Origin: CAWDPQ01 sp963804245
Lineage (GTDB): Bacteria; Acidobacteriota; Vicinamibacteria; Vicinamibacterales; 2-12-FULL-66-21
Assembly: GCA_963804245.1 (NCBI GenBank)
Contig: CAWDPQ010000009.1
Location: 496,001-560,000 of the forward strand
Length of the DNA: 64,000 bases
Direction: 5' to 3'
A model generated the notes under the pieces. That model was not told the DNA's origin. It did no database searches and saw nothing but the letters and a program-made list of their open reading frames with translations. Below, piece after piece: positions 23,894-33,247 of the stretch; position 1 is the stretch's first letter; every line of letters begins with the position of its first letter. The translations under genes and the position numbers were made by a program.

Positions 23894-24928
23894 CTACCGC
23901 AGCTCTTCGATGAACTCGGCCAGCAGGCTGCGAAGGTCCGCGAGCCGGGGCATCTGCTCGAGGTTGTGCCTGACGTGGCGCAGGGTGCGGGGAATGTACT
24001 GAATGTAAACCGTGTTGCGCCGGGCGATTGTCTGGTAGCCGAACGTGCCCAGCGCCTTGAGATTGCGCTGAAGCGCCATCAGTGTGAATCGGCTGCGGAA
24101 GGCCGCTTCCGTTCCGGTCGCTCCCTTGACGGCGAGGAAGTACGCGATGAGTTCGTCGACCGTCTGGTCACGCAGATCCACGTAGGAATCGCGGAGCAAG
24201 GAGACCAGGTCGTAGGTGTCCGGTCCCATCCGGGCGTCCTGGAAGTCGATGATGTAAAGCCGTCCGTCGTGCAGCATCAGGTTTCGGCTGTGATAGTCGC
24301 GGTGGCAGAGGACGCGAGGCTCGGACGCGAGCTCACGCGCGATCTCGCCGAACAGCGACCGCAGCTTCGCGCGCGCCGCGTCAGGGATGACAGTCCCCCG
24401 GTATCCTTCGATGAAGTGCTTCGTGAAGAAGTCCAGTTCCCAGGTCAGTTTCTCGACGTCGAACGCGACGCTGAATGGCAAGTACGCCGGCGAGGCCAGC
24501 TCCGAGCCACGGCGCTGCATTGTCGCGATGAGCGTTACCGCCTGACGATAGAGCGCAGCGTGTTCCGCAGATGGCGCGGCGCCAAGGTGCGCCTGCAGCG
24601 TCACGTCGCCGAGGTCTTCGAGTGCGAGCACGCCGATGTCGTCCGCGTGCCCGATTACGTTCGGAATCGGTACGGGCATCTGGCCCAACAACCGCGCAAC
24701 ATTTACAAAGGACAGCGTATCGAAATCGAACGGCTCCGAGTACAGCGAGAGGACGATGGACGGCCCATCCGGCAGCAGCACCCGAAAGTACCGCCGGTCG
24801 CTGGCGTCGCCCGTGAGCGGATTAACCCTCGGATTTTGGCTGGCCAGGCCGCTCCGCTGGAGATACCTATCGATACGTTCGCGTTGATCCGCGGTATCCC
24901 CTTGTCGCTTTTCGAAGATCGTTGCCAT
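23894..24928 (-). CDS. AmgK-like sugar kinase (aminoglycoside phosphotransferase fold)
   Basis: 344 residues with the APH kinase fold. 'LTGDASDRRYFRVLLPDG' forms the nucleotide loop, 'VLCHRDYHSRNLMLHDG' is the catalytic loop with Asp, and 'IDFQDARMGPDTYDLVSLL' holds the metal-binding Asp. The 'GDASDRRYFR' start and the pairing with a nucleotidyltransferase (24949-25905, 20 bp upstream) match AmgK-MurU. In that pathway AmgK phosphorylates N-acetylmuramate or GlcNAc at C1 and MurU makes the UDP-sugar, bypassing fosfomycin-sensitive MurA. Function by family plus context. Confidence 0.85.
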   Translation of the reverse strand: MATIFEKRQGDTADQRERIDRYLQRSGLASQNPRVNPLTGDASDRRYFRVLLPDGPSIVLSLYSEPFDFDTLSFVNVARLLGQMPVPIPNVIGHADDIGVLALEDLGDVTLQAHLGAAPSAEHAALYRQAVTLIATMQRRGSELASPAYLPFSVAFDVEKLTWELDFFTKHFIEGYRGTVIPDAARAKLRSLFGEIARELASEPRVLCHRDYHSRNLMLHDGRLYIIDFQDARMGPDTYDLVSLLRDSYVDLRDQTVDELIAYFLAVKGATGTEAAFRSRFTLMALQRNLKALGTFGYQTIARRNTVYIQYIPRTLRHVRHNLEQMPRLADLRSLLAEFIEELR

Positions 24929-24948
24929 GCAATCCCCTGCTCGTGGTT

Positions 24949-25905
24949 TTAGAACGGTGCAATCAGCAAGCCGTTTTCTACGCGCTCACGCTGCATCGGC
25001 GTTCGGCCGTCGTCCGGCAGGATCACACAGCGGGTATATGTCGCCCCGGCAGGCACGACGGCGCCGTCGCCGACGATGGCAGTGTCGAGATGTGCACCCG
25101 CGCCTATGGTCACATCATCCCATAGCGCGGTGCGCGTGACGGTCGCGGACGGATCGACGCGGAGGCGAGCGCCATGCATTTGGCTGCCTTCGACGTCGGC
25201 CAGTGCCAGCGAGGTTCGCAGATAGTCGGCAGGCGAGCCGATGTCCTGAAAGCTTGCCTCCGAGATGTACGCGCAGATCGCCCGCGGCTCCTCCGCCAAT
25301 AGCCCAGGGTAGACCTGGTTCACGGACTCCATCGGCTGGCCATCGGGCAACGAGGCGAACGCCCGCGTTTCTACAACTTGCAGGCCGATGAAATGGTAGG
25401 TGGGCTCCTGTGACCCGGCCCGCGTGAAGCCCGTGACGCGGCCATCGCGCACGCTGACGCCGCCGTACTTCGTCGGTTCGGGATTCGGTATGAGCGCCAT
25501 AGTCACTGCCGCATCGCCCGCTTCTTCATGCGCGCGAACGAGGCCCCGTAGATCCGCGTCAGTCAATGTGTCGCCGTTGACCAGGAGGAAACGCGCCCGC
25601 GGATTGTCGTCATCCACGAGGAGGGGGAGTGCGTGACGCGGCCCCCCTGCCGAACCCAGCACCGGCTGCTCCCAGGAATATCGGAGCCGGACGCCCAAAT
25701 CACTACCGTCCCCCATGAGGCCCGTAATCGTTGCTGGATGGTGATGGAGGTTGATGACGAGATCGTTAAATCCCTGCGCGGCGAGCTGGCGGACGATCCG
25801 GCGGACCAACGGCATGCCGTTGACCGGAATTGCTGCCTTGGCGCGGAGATAGGTGAGGGGGCGCAGCCGGGTGCCGAGTCCGGCCGCAAGAATCAGGGCG
25901 CGCAC
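24949..25905 (-). CDS. MurU-like sugar-1-phosphate nucleotidyltransferase
   Basis: 318 residues. N-terminal Rossmann-like nucleotidyltransferase: 'ALILAAGLGTRLRPLTYLRA' (nucleotide loop), 'AIPVNGMPLV', 'GSAGGPRHALPLL' and 'VNGDTLTDADL' (metal Asp). The C-terminal 80 residues form short left-handed beta-helix turns ('VTRTALWDDVTIGAGAHLDT'), longer than Pseudomonas MurU. Together with the adjacent APH-fold kinase this suggests recycling of muramate or a similar sugar into a UDP/NDP-sugar. A general NDP-hexose pyrophosphorylase cannot be excluded. Confidence 0.85.
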   Translation of the reverse strand: MRALILAAGLGTRLRPLTYLRAKAAIPVNGMPLVRRIVRQLAAQGFNDLVINLHHHPATITGLMGDGSDLGVRLRYSWEQPVLGSAGGPRHALPLLVDDDNPRARFLLVNGDTLTDADLRGLVRAHEEAGDAAVTMALIPNPEPTKYGGVSVRDGRVTGFTRAGSQEPTYHFIGLQVVETRAFASLPDGQPMESVNQVYPGLLAEEPRAICAYISEASFQDIGSPADYLRTSLALADVEGSQMHGARLRVDPSATVTRTALWDDVTIGAGAHLDTAIVGDGAVVPAGATYTRCVILPDDGRTPMQRERVENGLLIAPF

Positions 25906-26459
25906 GAATCGAAGAGCATGTCTGGTCCCCTCAGACCAAATTTGTCACGGCGTTGCAAAAATAGGCTCCGGTAGGAGTCGACGATGTAGTCAGGCGGGGT
26001 GCGTCCGAGCGCCTCGGCCATTGCGGCGATTCCGCTCTCGCCTCCCTCGATTTCGACGAAGACGCCGACGGGGGTCTCGTCAATCGCGACGATCACGTCT
26101 TCATGCGCGAACTCTTCGCGATACTTCTCGTACCTGAACCAGACGTGGAGACCGAGCTCTTCGAAGACGCGCAGGAGCACTTCACCATCGCCGACGAGCG
26201 TTTCCTGTTCCTCGCGCACCTTCATGGCGGAGGGTTGAACGGGTCCCTTGAACGTGACGCGGCTCTTGCCGTTCTCGACGCGCACGCGCAGGACGCACCG
26301 TCGCCGTCTCAACAGTTCGTCCTCGGTGTCGAGCAGCGCGTCTTCCTGCAGGCGCCTGCCCAGCAGGGGCGTGCACCCAACGGCCAGTACCGCCGCGCGT
26401 GCCTCATCCGCTGACGCGAACTGCAGCTTGATCTCGCGCTCCAGCATCGTCATCGTCAT
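25893..26459 (-). CDS. CYTH-domain protein (class IV adenylate cyclase/thiamine-triphosphatase-like)
   Basis: 188 residues; ATG at 26459 has GGAG at 7 bases, although two more in-frame ATGs follow. CYTH signature 'EREIKLQF' (ExExK) begins the tunnel fold; acidic and basic strands follow ('RRRRCVLRVRVENGKSRVTF', 'FRYEKYREEF', 'VAIDETPVGVFVEIEGG'). CYTH enzymes bind triphosphates; members may be cyclases or triphosphatases and cannot be told apart here. It overlaps the MurU-like gene by 13 bp, so it is probably co-translated. It is the first gene of the minus-strand run. Confidence 0.85.
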   Translation of the reverse strand: MTMTMLEREIKLQFASADEARAAVLAVGCTPLLGRRLQEDALLDTEDELLRRRRCVLRVRVENGKSRVTFKGPVQPSAMKVREEQETLVGDGEVLLRVFEELGLHVWFRYEKYREEFAHEDVIVAIDETPVGVFVEIEGGESGIAAMAEALGRTPPDYIVDSYRSLFLQRRDKFGLRGPDMLFDSCAP

Positions 26460-26645
26460 CAGAAGGCTCCAGTGTTGCGAACATGGGGACGGCCTTCACG
26501 CGTAAACGGCGGATTATAGCGGTATTGCTCCTTCGACGTAAGTCGAGTTTTGGTTGGGCGTTTTCGTGGACTGGCGAATCGGCCAGCGAGGGAGGGAGTG
26601 GAGCAGACCGGATCGGAATCGGTGGAGCAGGAGATCCACGAGGCC

Positions 26646-26673
26646 TCCGCCTCCAGGCCGACCTGGAGGCGGA
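26646..26673. terminator. 12-bp perfect hairpin after the Do protease gene
   Basis: TCCGCCTCCAGG-CCGA-CCTGGAGGCGGA, about 25 bp beyond the htrA stop on the minus strand. No T-run follows, but the stem is very stable and probably stops transcription or protects the htrA 3' end. Confidence 0.65.
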
Positions 26674-26696
26674 AGCCGTCGTGCAGAACCGTGAAC

Positions 26697-28280
26697 CTAC
26701 TTTCGCGTCATCGTGACGAAGACTTCCGAGTTGTCGCGCCAGACGAGCAGGAACACCGGTTGTCCCGTCGTCGCACGCTGCAGTTCACGCGTGACCTGGC
26801 TGACGTTGGCAACGGTCTGGCCGTTCACCTTCAGGATCACGTCGTTGGGCAGCACGCCCGCGTTTGCCGCCGGGCTGTTGCGCTCGACGTCGGTCACGAT
26901 TGCGCCGCCGCGTCCGTGCGGCAGCTCGAGCTCGCGAGCGACATCGGGCGTGATCGGCCCGACTTCCATGCCGAATCCCGTCGCCGTGGGCTCGGGATCG
27001 GTGCCGCCATCACCGCGGCGGGCAAGCCGTCCGGACTCGGCCTCGAGATCCAGCTCGTCGATCGTGATGTTGAACGACTTGCGCTGCTTCTCGCGGAAAA
27101 TCGTGACTGGCACCGACGCCCCGGGCTTGCTCGTGACGACCATGGCGACGAGCGCATCGCTGTCAGACACCGGCCGGCCGTTGAACTCGACGATGACGTC
27201 ACCCGGCTCGAGACCAGCCTTTGCGGCCGGCCCACCCGGCGAGACTGATGACAGCACCGCGCCGTTCGCTGACGGCAGCCCGAAAGCGGGTACTTCGTCC
27301 TTGGTAATCGCGTCGCGGCGAACCTGCACGCCAATCACGCCGCGCGTGACCTTCCCATTCCGCAGCTGCGGCAGCAGATCCCGGATGGCATTGATCGGCG
27401 TCGCGAAGCCGATGCCGATGTTGGCGGCGCGCTGCGCGTCCGTATAGATCGCGGTGTTGATGCCGACCACCTCGCCGCGCACGTTCAGCAATGGACCGCC
27501 GGAGTTGCCGGGATTGATGGCGGCGTCGGTCTGCAGCATGTTCTGCTCACGGCCGCGAACCCCGCCGATCGGTCGCCCGAGCGCCGAAATCACACCGACC
27601 GTGACCGTGTGACCGAGTTCGAAGGGGTTGCCGATGGCCATGACCCAGTCGCCAGGCTGCATCAGCTCCGAGTCACCGAACTTGGCTTCCTGCAGCGGTG
27701 ACGAGGGCATTTCCGTCAGCTGAATCAGTGCGGCGTCGGTCAGCGGATCGCGACCCACGACCTTGGCGGCGTAGCTCTCCGTCCGGCGCCCACCGTAGAG
27801 GCTGACCCGGATGTCCTCGGCACCCTCGACGACGTGATTGTTCGTGAGAATGAAGCCCGACTTGTCGATGATGAATCCGGTTCCCGTCCCGCGGGTTTGC
27901 GGTTCCTCATCGCCGCCTCGAGGTGCCTGACGGCCGCGCGGAGTGGGGGTACCGCGCTGCTGCGGGGGAACCTGACCGCCGAAGAAGCGGCGCAGCAGGT
28001 CGTCTCCGCCACCGAAGAACTCCGTCATCTCGCGCGAGCCGCGAACCCGCGACGTCGTCTGAATGTTGACGACGGTCGGGCTCTGCGCCTTTGCAATATT
28101 GCGGAACGTCTGCGCATCGATGGGACCGTTCAGCGGCGCACTGTTTGCCGCTGGCACATTCACCGTCTGCGCGGATGACGACGGCGGAAGTCCCCACTGC
28201 GACGCGATCACCATCCCGACCGCGAGGGAGGCAATCGCGATGAGAACTGCATAAAAAAGCGTGGTCTTACGGGTGGACAT
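26697..28280 (-). CDS. Do/DegP-type periplasmic serine protease
   Basis: 527 residues. An N-terminal membrane anchor or signal (8-30) precedes the trypsin-like domain. Catalytic triad: His149 ('LTNNHVVEG'), Asp182 ('DPLTDAALIQL'), Ser260 ('NPGNSGGPL'). Two PDZ domains follow (about 310-400 and 425-520). An insertion rich in Pro/Gly/Arg (100-130) sits in the LA-loop region. DegP/DegQ-like proteins degrade or hold misfolded envelope proteins. It is preceded on the same strand by an M24 peptidase gene 61 bp upstream and ends at a strong hairpin. Confidence 0.93.
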   Translation of the reverse strand: MSTRKTTLFYAVLIAIASLAVGMVIASQWGLPPSSSAQTVNVPAANSAPLNGPIDAQTFRNIAKAQSPTVVNIQTTSRVRGSREMTEFFGGGDDLLRRFFGGQVPPQQRGTPTPRGRQAPRGGDEEPQTRGTGTGFIIDKSGFILTNNHVVEGAEDIRVSLYGGRRTESYAAKVVGRDPLTDAALIQLTEMPSSPLQEAKFGDSELMQPGDWVMAIGNPFELGHTVTVGVISALGRPIGGVRGREQNMLQTDAAINPGNSGGPLLNVRGEVVGINTAIYTDAQRAANIGIGFATPINAIRDLLPQLRNGKVTRGVIGVQVRRDAITKDEVPAFGLPSANGAVLSSVSPGGPAAKAGLEPGDVIVEFNGRPVSDSDALVAMVVTSKPGASVPVTIFREKQRKSFNITIDELDLEAESGRLARRGDGGTDPEPTATGFGMEVGPITPDVARELELPHGRGGAIVTDVERNSPAANAGVLPNDVILKVNGQTVANVSQVTRELQRATTGQPVFLLVWRDNSEVFVTMTRK

Positions 28281-28341
28281 GTACTTCTCCGTTTATGTTT
28301 CTATTACCAGCCACACGCTGGACGTGTGCTCATCACCTTTC

Positions 28342-29526
28342 CTACATCAACGTCACGATTTCAGTCTGACAGGGACCCGTGACGCGCGCCTCGTGTTCGC
28401 CGACGAACATGTTGATCTCGGTGCGCACGCCGTAACTGTCCGTATATACACCCGGTTCGATCGTGAATCCCGTGCCCGGGATCAGGCGGCGATCGTCGTG
28501 GGTCTCGTAGTCGTCCATGTGGACGCCATTTCCGTGAATCGTCTCCCCCAGGCTGTGCCCCGTGCGGTGAATGAACTGGCGGCCGTAGCCGGCTCGGTCC
28601 ACCACGGCGCGGCACGCGCGGTCGACTTCGAACCCGCGGATCTCGCGGCCTGCGCTGACGGCAGACTGCACCAGCTCGATGGCGGCATCCCGTCCGTCGC
28701 GCGCGGCGGCAAACGCTCGCGCGTATTCGTCCGGCACTCGGGCGCCGGTGAAAGCCACCCAGGTGATGTCGGCGAAGACGGCGCCGCGTGCCGGCAGCTT
28801 ACCCCAGAGATCGAGAAGGAGCATCTCCCCGGGCTTGATCGCACGGTGTACGTCGCGGCTGGGATGATAGTGGGGATTGCCCGCGTTCTCCTGCGCCGAC
28901 ACGTTGGGCGTCGCGTCGCTGATCAGCCCCTCCTGCTCGAACCAGTTCATCATCGCGGACTGCACATCGAATTCCGTCAACGACTCGCCCCGGGAGAGAC
29001 GCGTGCGAACAAGCTCGAAGGCCTGATCCTTTATTCGATACAGGCTATCGGCCGCCCGTTGGTGCGTCGCCAGAGCCTCGTCGGACCACACCGCCTCGAA
29101 ACGCTGCGCCAGATCGCCCGACGACACGACCTCGACGCCACACTCGCGGACCGTCTCGAGGGTCCCCGCGTCGACGCGAGAGACGTAAGGAATCGCATTC
29201 CCGGGCGAGTACTCCATGGCCACGCGTTTCATCCCACGCAACAACTCGTGCAGTCCTGATGCCAGCTCTTCTCGGCCGGCGTAGGACCGCTTCGCGCCGG
29301 GGAGATGGTCAAGGTTATGACGCTCGATGGCATGCACCAGCCCCCGGGGCTCGCCGGACGCCGGCACCAGGTAATACCACCGCCGGGTCGTCATCTTTCC
29401 GGATGAGGTCAAACCCGACAGCCTGGCGGCGATGGGATTCGAGCCGTTGAAATCGTAAAGGAGCCAGCCGTCGAGCCCGTCTTCCTGAAGTGCGCGCTGC
29501 ACGGCCGTTACCGGCAAGACCACCAA
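28342..29526 (-). CDS. M24-family metallopeptidase (Xaa-Pro aminopeptidase-like)
   Basis: 394 residues. A creatinase-N-type domain (1-150) is followed by the pita-bread catalytic domain. The five metal ligands are visible: Asp in 'LLLDLWGK', Asp in 'VFADITWVA', His in 'RTGHSLGE', Glu in 'TIEPGVY' and Glu in 'RTEINMF'. Such enzymes remove N-terminal residues before proline or act on dipeptides. No signal peptide, so cytoplasmic. A 195-bp divergent spacer separates it from the VWFA gene; it contains GCCTCGCGCGAGGC, a perfect palindrome near 29688. Confidence 0.9.
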   Translation of the reverse strand: MVVLPVTAVQRALQEDGLDGWLLYDFNGSNPIAARLSGLTSSGKMTTRRWYYLVPASGEPRGLVHAIERHNLDHLPGAKRSYAGREELASGLHELLRGMKRVAMEYSPGNAIPYVSRVDAGTLETVRECGVEVVSSGDLAQRFEAVWSDEALATHQRAADSLYRIKDQAFELVRTRLSRGESLTEFDVQSAMMNWFEQEGLISDATPNVSAQENAGNPHYHPSRDVHRAIKPGEMLLLDLWGKLPARGAVFADITWVAFTGARVPDEYARAFAAARDGRDAAIELVQSAVSAGREIRGFEVDRACRAVVDRAGYGRQFIHRTGHSLGETIHGNGVHMDDYETHDDRRLIPGTGFTIEPGVYTDSYGVRTEINMFVGEHEARVTGPCQTEIVTLM

Positions 29527-29744
29527 TCGAGTATACGACCCCTTCGCCTTTCCACCCCAGCGCGCACAGGACGCGCGCCGCCGCCCCCGCCCTTGCCCCT
29601 ACTCTGACCAGTAAGACGACGAAACCTTTCGTAAAGTTTGCGTTCGAGCGCGAGCAATCGGGTTGTTAAAGTTGTAAATGACTCGGCCTCGCGCGAGGCG
29701 GAAAAGAGACTAGGATCGTCGTGCGCCTGTGTTTCAGGATTCCT

Positions 29745-31817
29745 ATGCGGAGCAAATTCTCAACCCTCACGGTCTTACTCGCACTCGTGACTCTCGTGGC
29801 CGGTGCCCAGCAGCCGGCGTCGCCGCCACCGGCAAAACCGGAGCAGCAGCCGCCGATCACCTTCAAGGTCGAAGTCAACTACGTCGAGATCGATGCCGTC
29901 GTCTCCGATAGCAGCGGCAACTTCGTTCGTGGCCTGACGCGCGACGACTTCGAGATCGTCGAGCAGTCGAAGCCGCAGAACATTACCGTGTTCTCGCTCG
30001 TTGACATCCCGGTCGAGCGGCCCGACGCGCCGCTTTTCTCGAACACGACGATTGAGCGCGACGTCCACACGAATCGCCGTGAGTTCGAGGGCCGCGTCTT
30101 CGTGCTGGTCCTCGACGACTTCCACACGCACACGACACGAACCTCCCGCGTTCGCCTCGCCGCGCGCCAGTTCATCGAACGCTATCTCGGCGAAAACGAC
30201 GTCGCCGCCGTCGTCACCACCGGCGGGTCGAAGTATGCCTCGCAGAACTTCACCAACAGCCGGCGCTTGCTCCTGAAAGCCGTCGATTCGTTCATGGGTC
30301 AGAAGCTGCGATCGGTGACACTCGAGAAGCTCGATCAGCTGTCCCGTCCGATGCCGGGATCGACTGGCCCGGTAGATCCATCGGATATGGAGCGCGGGTA
30401 CAAGGCGCGGTCGACGCTCGACACGCTGAAGGGGGTGGCGGACTTCCTGGACGGCATTCGCGGCCGGCGCAAGGCCGTGGTCTTTTTCAGCGAGGGACTC
30501 GACTACGACATCACCAACCCCATCCAAAACCGGGACGCGACCACGGTCATCGACTCCATGAATCAGGCGACGGCCGGCGCGACGCGGGCGAACGTGAGCA
30601 TCTACTCGGTGGATCCGCGCGGTCTGTCCGGGTTCGAGGATGCGATCGAAATCAGCTCGACGCCCGAGGACAATTCACTCGGCGTGCACACGCTGCTCAA
30701 CGAGACACGTCTCGCGCAGGATACGCTGCGCACCCTGTCGGAAGAGACCGGAGGCTTTGCCGCGATCAACCGCAACGACTACCGGGACACGTTCGCGCGC
30801 ATCATCCGGGACAACAGCAGTTATTACGTCCTGGGCTACTACTCCAACGACAATCGGCGGGACGGCCGGTTCCGCCCCGTCGACGTTCGCGTCAAGCGTC
30901 CCGGGCTGCAGGTCCGCGCGCGAAAGGGCTACACGCCGCCGCGGACGCGCCTGACGGTCCCGACGAGTCCATCGTCTGCTGGCACGTCGCTCGAGCTGCG
31001 CGAAGCGCTCACCAGTCCGCTGGCGGTGAGCGGTCTCGGGCTGTCGGTGACCGCTGCTGCTTTCCGTGGCGCGAGTGGTAAGGCCTCGGTCGCGGTTACG
31101 CTCGAGATCGACGGATCGCGCTTCAAGTTCGCCGACAAAGGAGGTCTTGCGGCCGACGAGGTCGAGGTCTCGATGGTGGCATACGATGCCAAAGGCGTCG
31201 GCCGCGACGGTGGACGCGATTCTGTCGGGCTGACGCTGCGGCCGCAAACGCGCGACACTGTTATCAGCCGCGGCGTGCGTATTACCCGACGCTTCGAGGT
31301 CGTTCCCGGCACGTACCATCTCCGAATCGGCGCCCGCGAATCCGGTGGCGGCAGCGTCGGGACCGTCACCCTCGATATCGACGTCCCCGATTTTTCCAAG
31401 GAACCACTGGTGATGAGCGGCCTCGTGATTACTTCCGCCGGTTCGATGCAGACGCCGACCATTCGTCCTGACGAGCAGTTGAAGGGCGTCCTGCCGGCGC
31501 CGGCGACGACCGTCCGCGATTTCTCCCGGGATGACGAAATCGCCACGTTTGCAGAGGTGTACGACAACCAGACCCGAGCCGCGCACCGCGTCGAGATCAA
31601 GACCAGCGTCATCGCCGACGATGGCAAAGTGGTGTTCAACGCCGCCGAAGAACGGCGCAGCGAAGAAATCGGTCCGGCGGGAGGCGGCTACGGCCACACC
31701 GCGAAAATTCCGCTGAAGGCCCTGGCGCCCGGTCGCTACGTCCTGCGCGTCGAGGCCCGAACGCTGTTGAGCGGGGGCGGCACCGCCATGCGCGAGCTGG
31801 AGTTCCGAGTCCGGTGA
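29745..31817 (+). CDS. VWFA-related Acidobacterial-domain secreted protein
   Basis: 690 residues from ATG 29745 (AGGA upstream); an upstream GTG adds eight residues. Signal peptide about 1-22 ('LTVLLALVTLVAGAQ'). The N-terminal 'FKVEVNYVEIDAVVSDSSGN' and 'RDDFEIVE' strand block leads the VWFA-related domain, with 'VFVLVLDDFHTH' in the MIDAS position, 'KAVVFFSEGLDY' and 'YYVLGYYS', the family's end motif. About 280 beta-rich residues follow. This family is abundant in Acidobacteriota; the role is unknown. A DUF4870 gene is translationally coupled downstream. Confidence 0.88.
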   Translation: MRSKFSTLTVLLALVTLVAGAQQPASPPPAKPEQQPPITFKVEVNYVEIDAVVSDSSGNFVRGLTRDDFEIVEQSKPQNITVFSLVDIPVERPDAPLFSNTTIERDVHTNRREFEGRVFVLVLDDFHTHTTRTSRVRLAARQFIERYLGENDVAAVVTTGGSKYASQNFTNSRRLLLKAVDSFMGQKLRSVTLEKLDQLSRPMPGSTGPVDPSDMERGYKARSTLDTLKGVADFLDGIRGRRKAVVFFSEGLDYDITNPIQNRDATTVIDSMNQATAGATRANVSIYSVDPRGLSGFEDAIEISSTPEDNSLGVHTLLNETRLAQDTLRTLSEETGGFAAINRNDYRDTFARIIRDNSSYYVLGYYSNDNRRDGRFRPVDVRVKRPGLQVRARKGYTPPRTRLTVPTSPSSAGTSLELREALTSPLAVSGLGLSVTAAAFRGASGKASVAVTLEIDGSRFKFADKGGLAADEVEVSMVAYDAKGVGRDGGRDSVGLTLRPQTRDTVISRGVRITRRFEVVPGTYHLRIGARESGGGSVGTVTLDIDVPDFSKEPLVMSGLVITSAGSMQTPTIRPDEQLKGVLPAPATTVRDFSRDDEIATFAEVYDNQTRAAHRVEIKTSVIADDGKVVFNAAEERRSEEIGPAGGGYGHTAKIPLKALAPGRYVLRVEARTLLSGGGTAMRELEFRVR

Positions 31818-32239
31818 ACGGTTCGCCGTCCCCGGCACAAGCGGCATCGACCACTGGTCTCGCGCCGAACATTGCGTCGGCGCTGGCGTACGTGGCCGGG
31901 CCCTTCTCCGGATTGCTCGTGCTCCTGGCAGAGCAGCGCAACAGCACCGTCCGTTTCCACGCCTGGCAGTCGATCATCGGGCTCGGCGGGCTGTGGTCGC
32001 TCGGCATCCTGCTTTACATCTTCGCCTTCGCGAGCATCCTCTTCTCGGCGAGCGTCTTTCTCGTCCTGCTGTGGATCTCGGCGCTCGTCTGGATAGGGTC
32101 GCTCGCCGTCTGCGTGATCTGTCTCCTGAGGGCTTACAGGGGGGAGCGCTGGAAGCTGCCGCTGGCGGGGGACTACGCGGAACGGAAAACGGAGACGCTC
32201 AACCTGGCGGCAGGCGACAGTCGCCCGTCGGACCGGTGA
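31814..32239 (+). CDS. DUF4870/Tic20-like membrane protein
   Basis: 141 residues, GTG start overlapping the VWFA stop by 4 bases. After a soluble N-terminus ('GLAPNIASALAYVAGPFSGL') come about four hydrophobic helices ('LGGLWSLGILLYIFAFAS', 'VFLVLLWISALVWIGSLAV'). 'FHAWQSI' and 'R..R...W.LP..GD.AER' are typical of DUF4870, a family of small inner-membrane proteins without known activity. Its coupling to the VWFA-related gene suggests a shared envelope function. Confidence 0.82.
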   Translation: MNGSPSPAQAASTTGLAPNIASALAYVAGPFSGLLVLLAEQRNSTVRFHAWQSIIGLGGLWSLGILLYIFAFASILFSASVFLVLLWISALVWIGSLAVCVICLLRAYRGERWKLPLAGDYAERKTETLNLAAGDSRPSDR

Positions 32240-32254
32240 GCGTCCCGATTCTTC

Positions 32255-32721
32255 CTAGTCGAACTTGGTAACGACCTTCGGCACGATCTTGCCGTTGGCG
32301 TGCGAGAAACTCCACTGGCTCCTCGAGGCGCCAGGCTTGGACGGCGATCGCGTCGTCATCTCGACGATCTCGCCCGGCATGATCGGCTTCGTGTATCGCT
32401 GTGTGTCGCCCGTCACCATCTGTGGCTTCGGGCCGTTGTCGTACCAGGTACCTCATCGATTCGAAACAGGGCGATCGCACCGGCCGAGATGTTTTTGATC
32501 TTGAAGTTGGTGACGATTTCCTTGCCGACATGCTTCGAATTGGTCTTGATCATCTGCACCGTCGCATCACCCTTGATCGGCGCGACCCATTTCGCCTTGG
32601 CGGCAGGCTCGGTGGTGGCGGCGGCGGTTGGCGCGGCGGGTTTGCTTTGGGCGAAGGCTCCGGCGACGATTCCGGCCGAGAAGACTACAGCCAGCGCTGA
32701 CGCGACGGCGGAACGGAACAT
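32255..32721 (-). CDS. Secreted hypothetical protein (one apparent frame break)
   Basis: ATG at 32719-32721 begins a signal peptide ('ASALAVVFSAGIVAGAFAQ') and an Ala/Pro linker. The first frame is sound through 'VTNFKIKNISAGAIALFRID' to about 32455. The sequence then continues in another frame as 'WYDNGPKPQMVTGDTQRY', 'PGEIVEMTTRSP' and 'SFSHANGKIVPKVVTKFD' to TAG at 32255-32257. Joined, about 155 residues of an immunoglobulin-like beta-sandwich type, as in FxLYD-like proteins. Function unknown. Confidence 0.7.
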
Positions 32722-32762
32722 GCCAACCTCCCTGGGAAACTGATCGCGGCAATTATAGGCTT

Positions 32763-33221
32763 CTACAGCTCGCCGTTCCAGTCCTCGGGGTCGGGGTTGG
32801 AGGCCCGGAAGATCTCGAGATGCCATTTGCCGCCGCCCCACGGCTCGATGACCTCAGCCGCAACCACGTCCACCAGGATCTCGGCGAACGTGCGTCCTTC
32901 CGGGTCCCCTTCGAGGTGATACGCCGCCTCCTCCCACGCAAAGCTTGGGTAGAGCACCATCGTCAGGAACAAGTCGTAGCCGTCGTCGACGACGATGAGC
33001 TGTCCGCAGGGGCGTTTCAGCGTCGAGTGGTAGATGAGATACTTTTCGGCGCTGTGGGCGCGGATGTAGCGCTTGAGCGCAAACTCTCGCGCGACGATCT
33101 CTTCGACGGCAATCTTCTTGTCCCAGCAGTCGCGGCAGTAGCGCTCCTCGCCGCGTGGCTCCGACACCTCCTTGGCGCCGCACAGCGCGCAGCGTGACTG
33201 GGCAATCGTCTTGCGGGACAT
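32763..33221 (-). CDS. Zinc-ribbon-containing hypothetical protein
   Basis: 152 residues from ATG 33219-33221. An N-terminal treble-clef-like C-x2-C...C-x2-C ('CALCGAKE' and 'CRDCW') is followed by an alpha/beta domain ('EIVAREFALKRYIRAHSAEK', 'CGQLIVVDDGYDLFLTMVLY', 'FAEILVDVVAAEVIEPWGGG'). No family recognised. The longer frame to 33653 is an artefact overlapping the glycogen phosphorylase gene. It is 26 bp downstream of glgP on the same strand. Confidence 0.7.
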   Translation of the reverse strand: MSRKTIAQSRCALCGAKEVSEPRGEERYCRDCWDKKIAVEEIVAREFALKRYIRAHSAEKYLIYHSTLKRPCGQLIVVDDGYDLFLTMVLYPSFAWEEAAYHLEGDPEGRTFAEILVDVVAAEVIEPWGGGKWHLEIFRASNPDPEDWNGEL

Positions 33222-33247
33222 CCTTCTCAGTCTAACATCCGGGCTCG

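Noticed and set aside
29640..29720. sigma-70 promoter for the VWFA gene
   Set aside because: TTGTTA and TAAATG are present but badly spaced; not strong enough to call.
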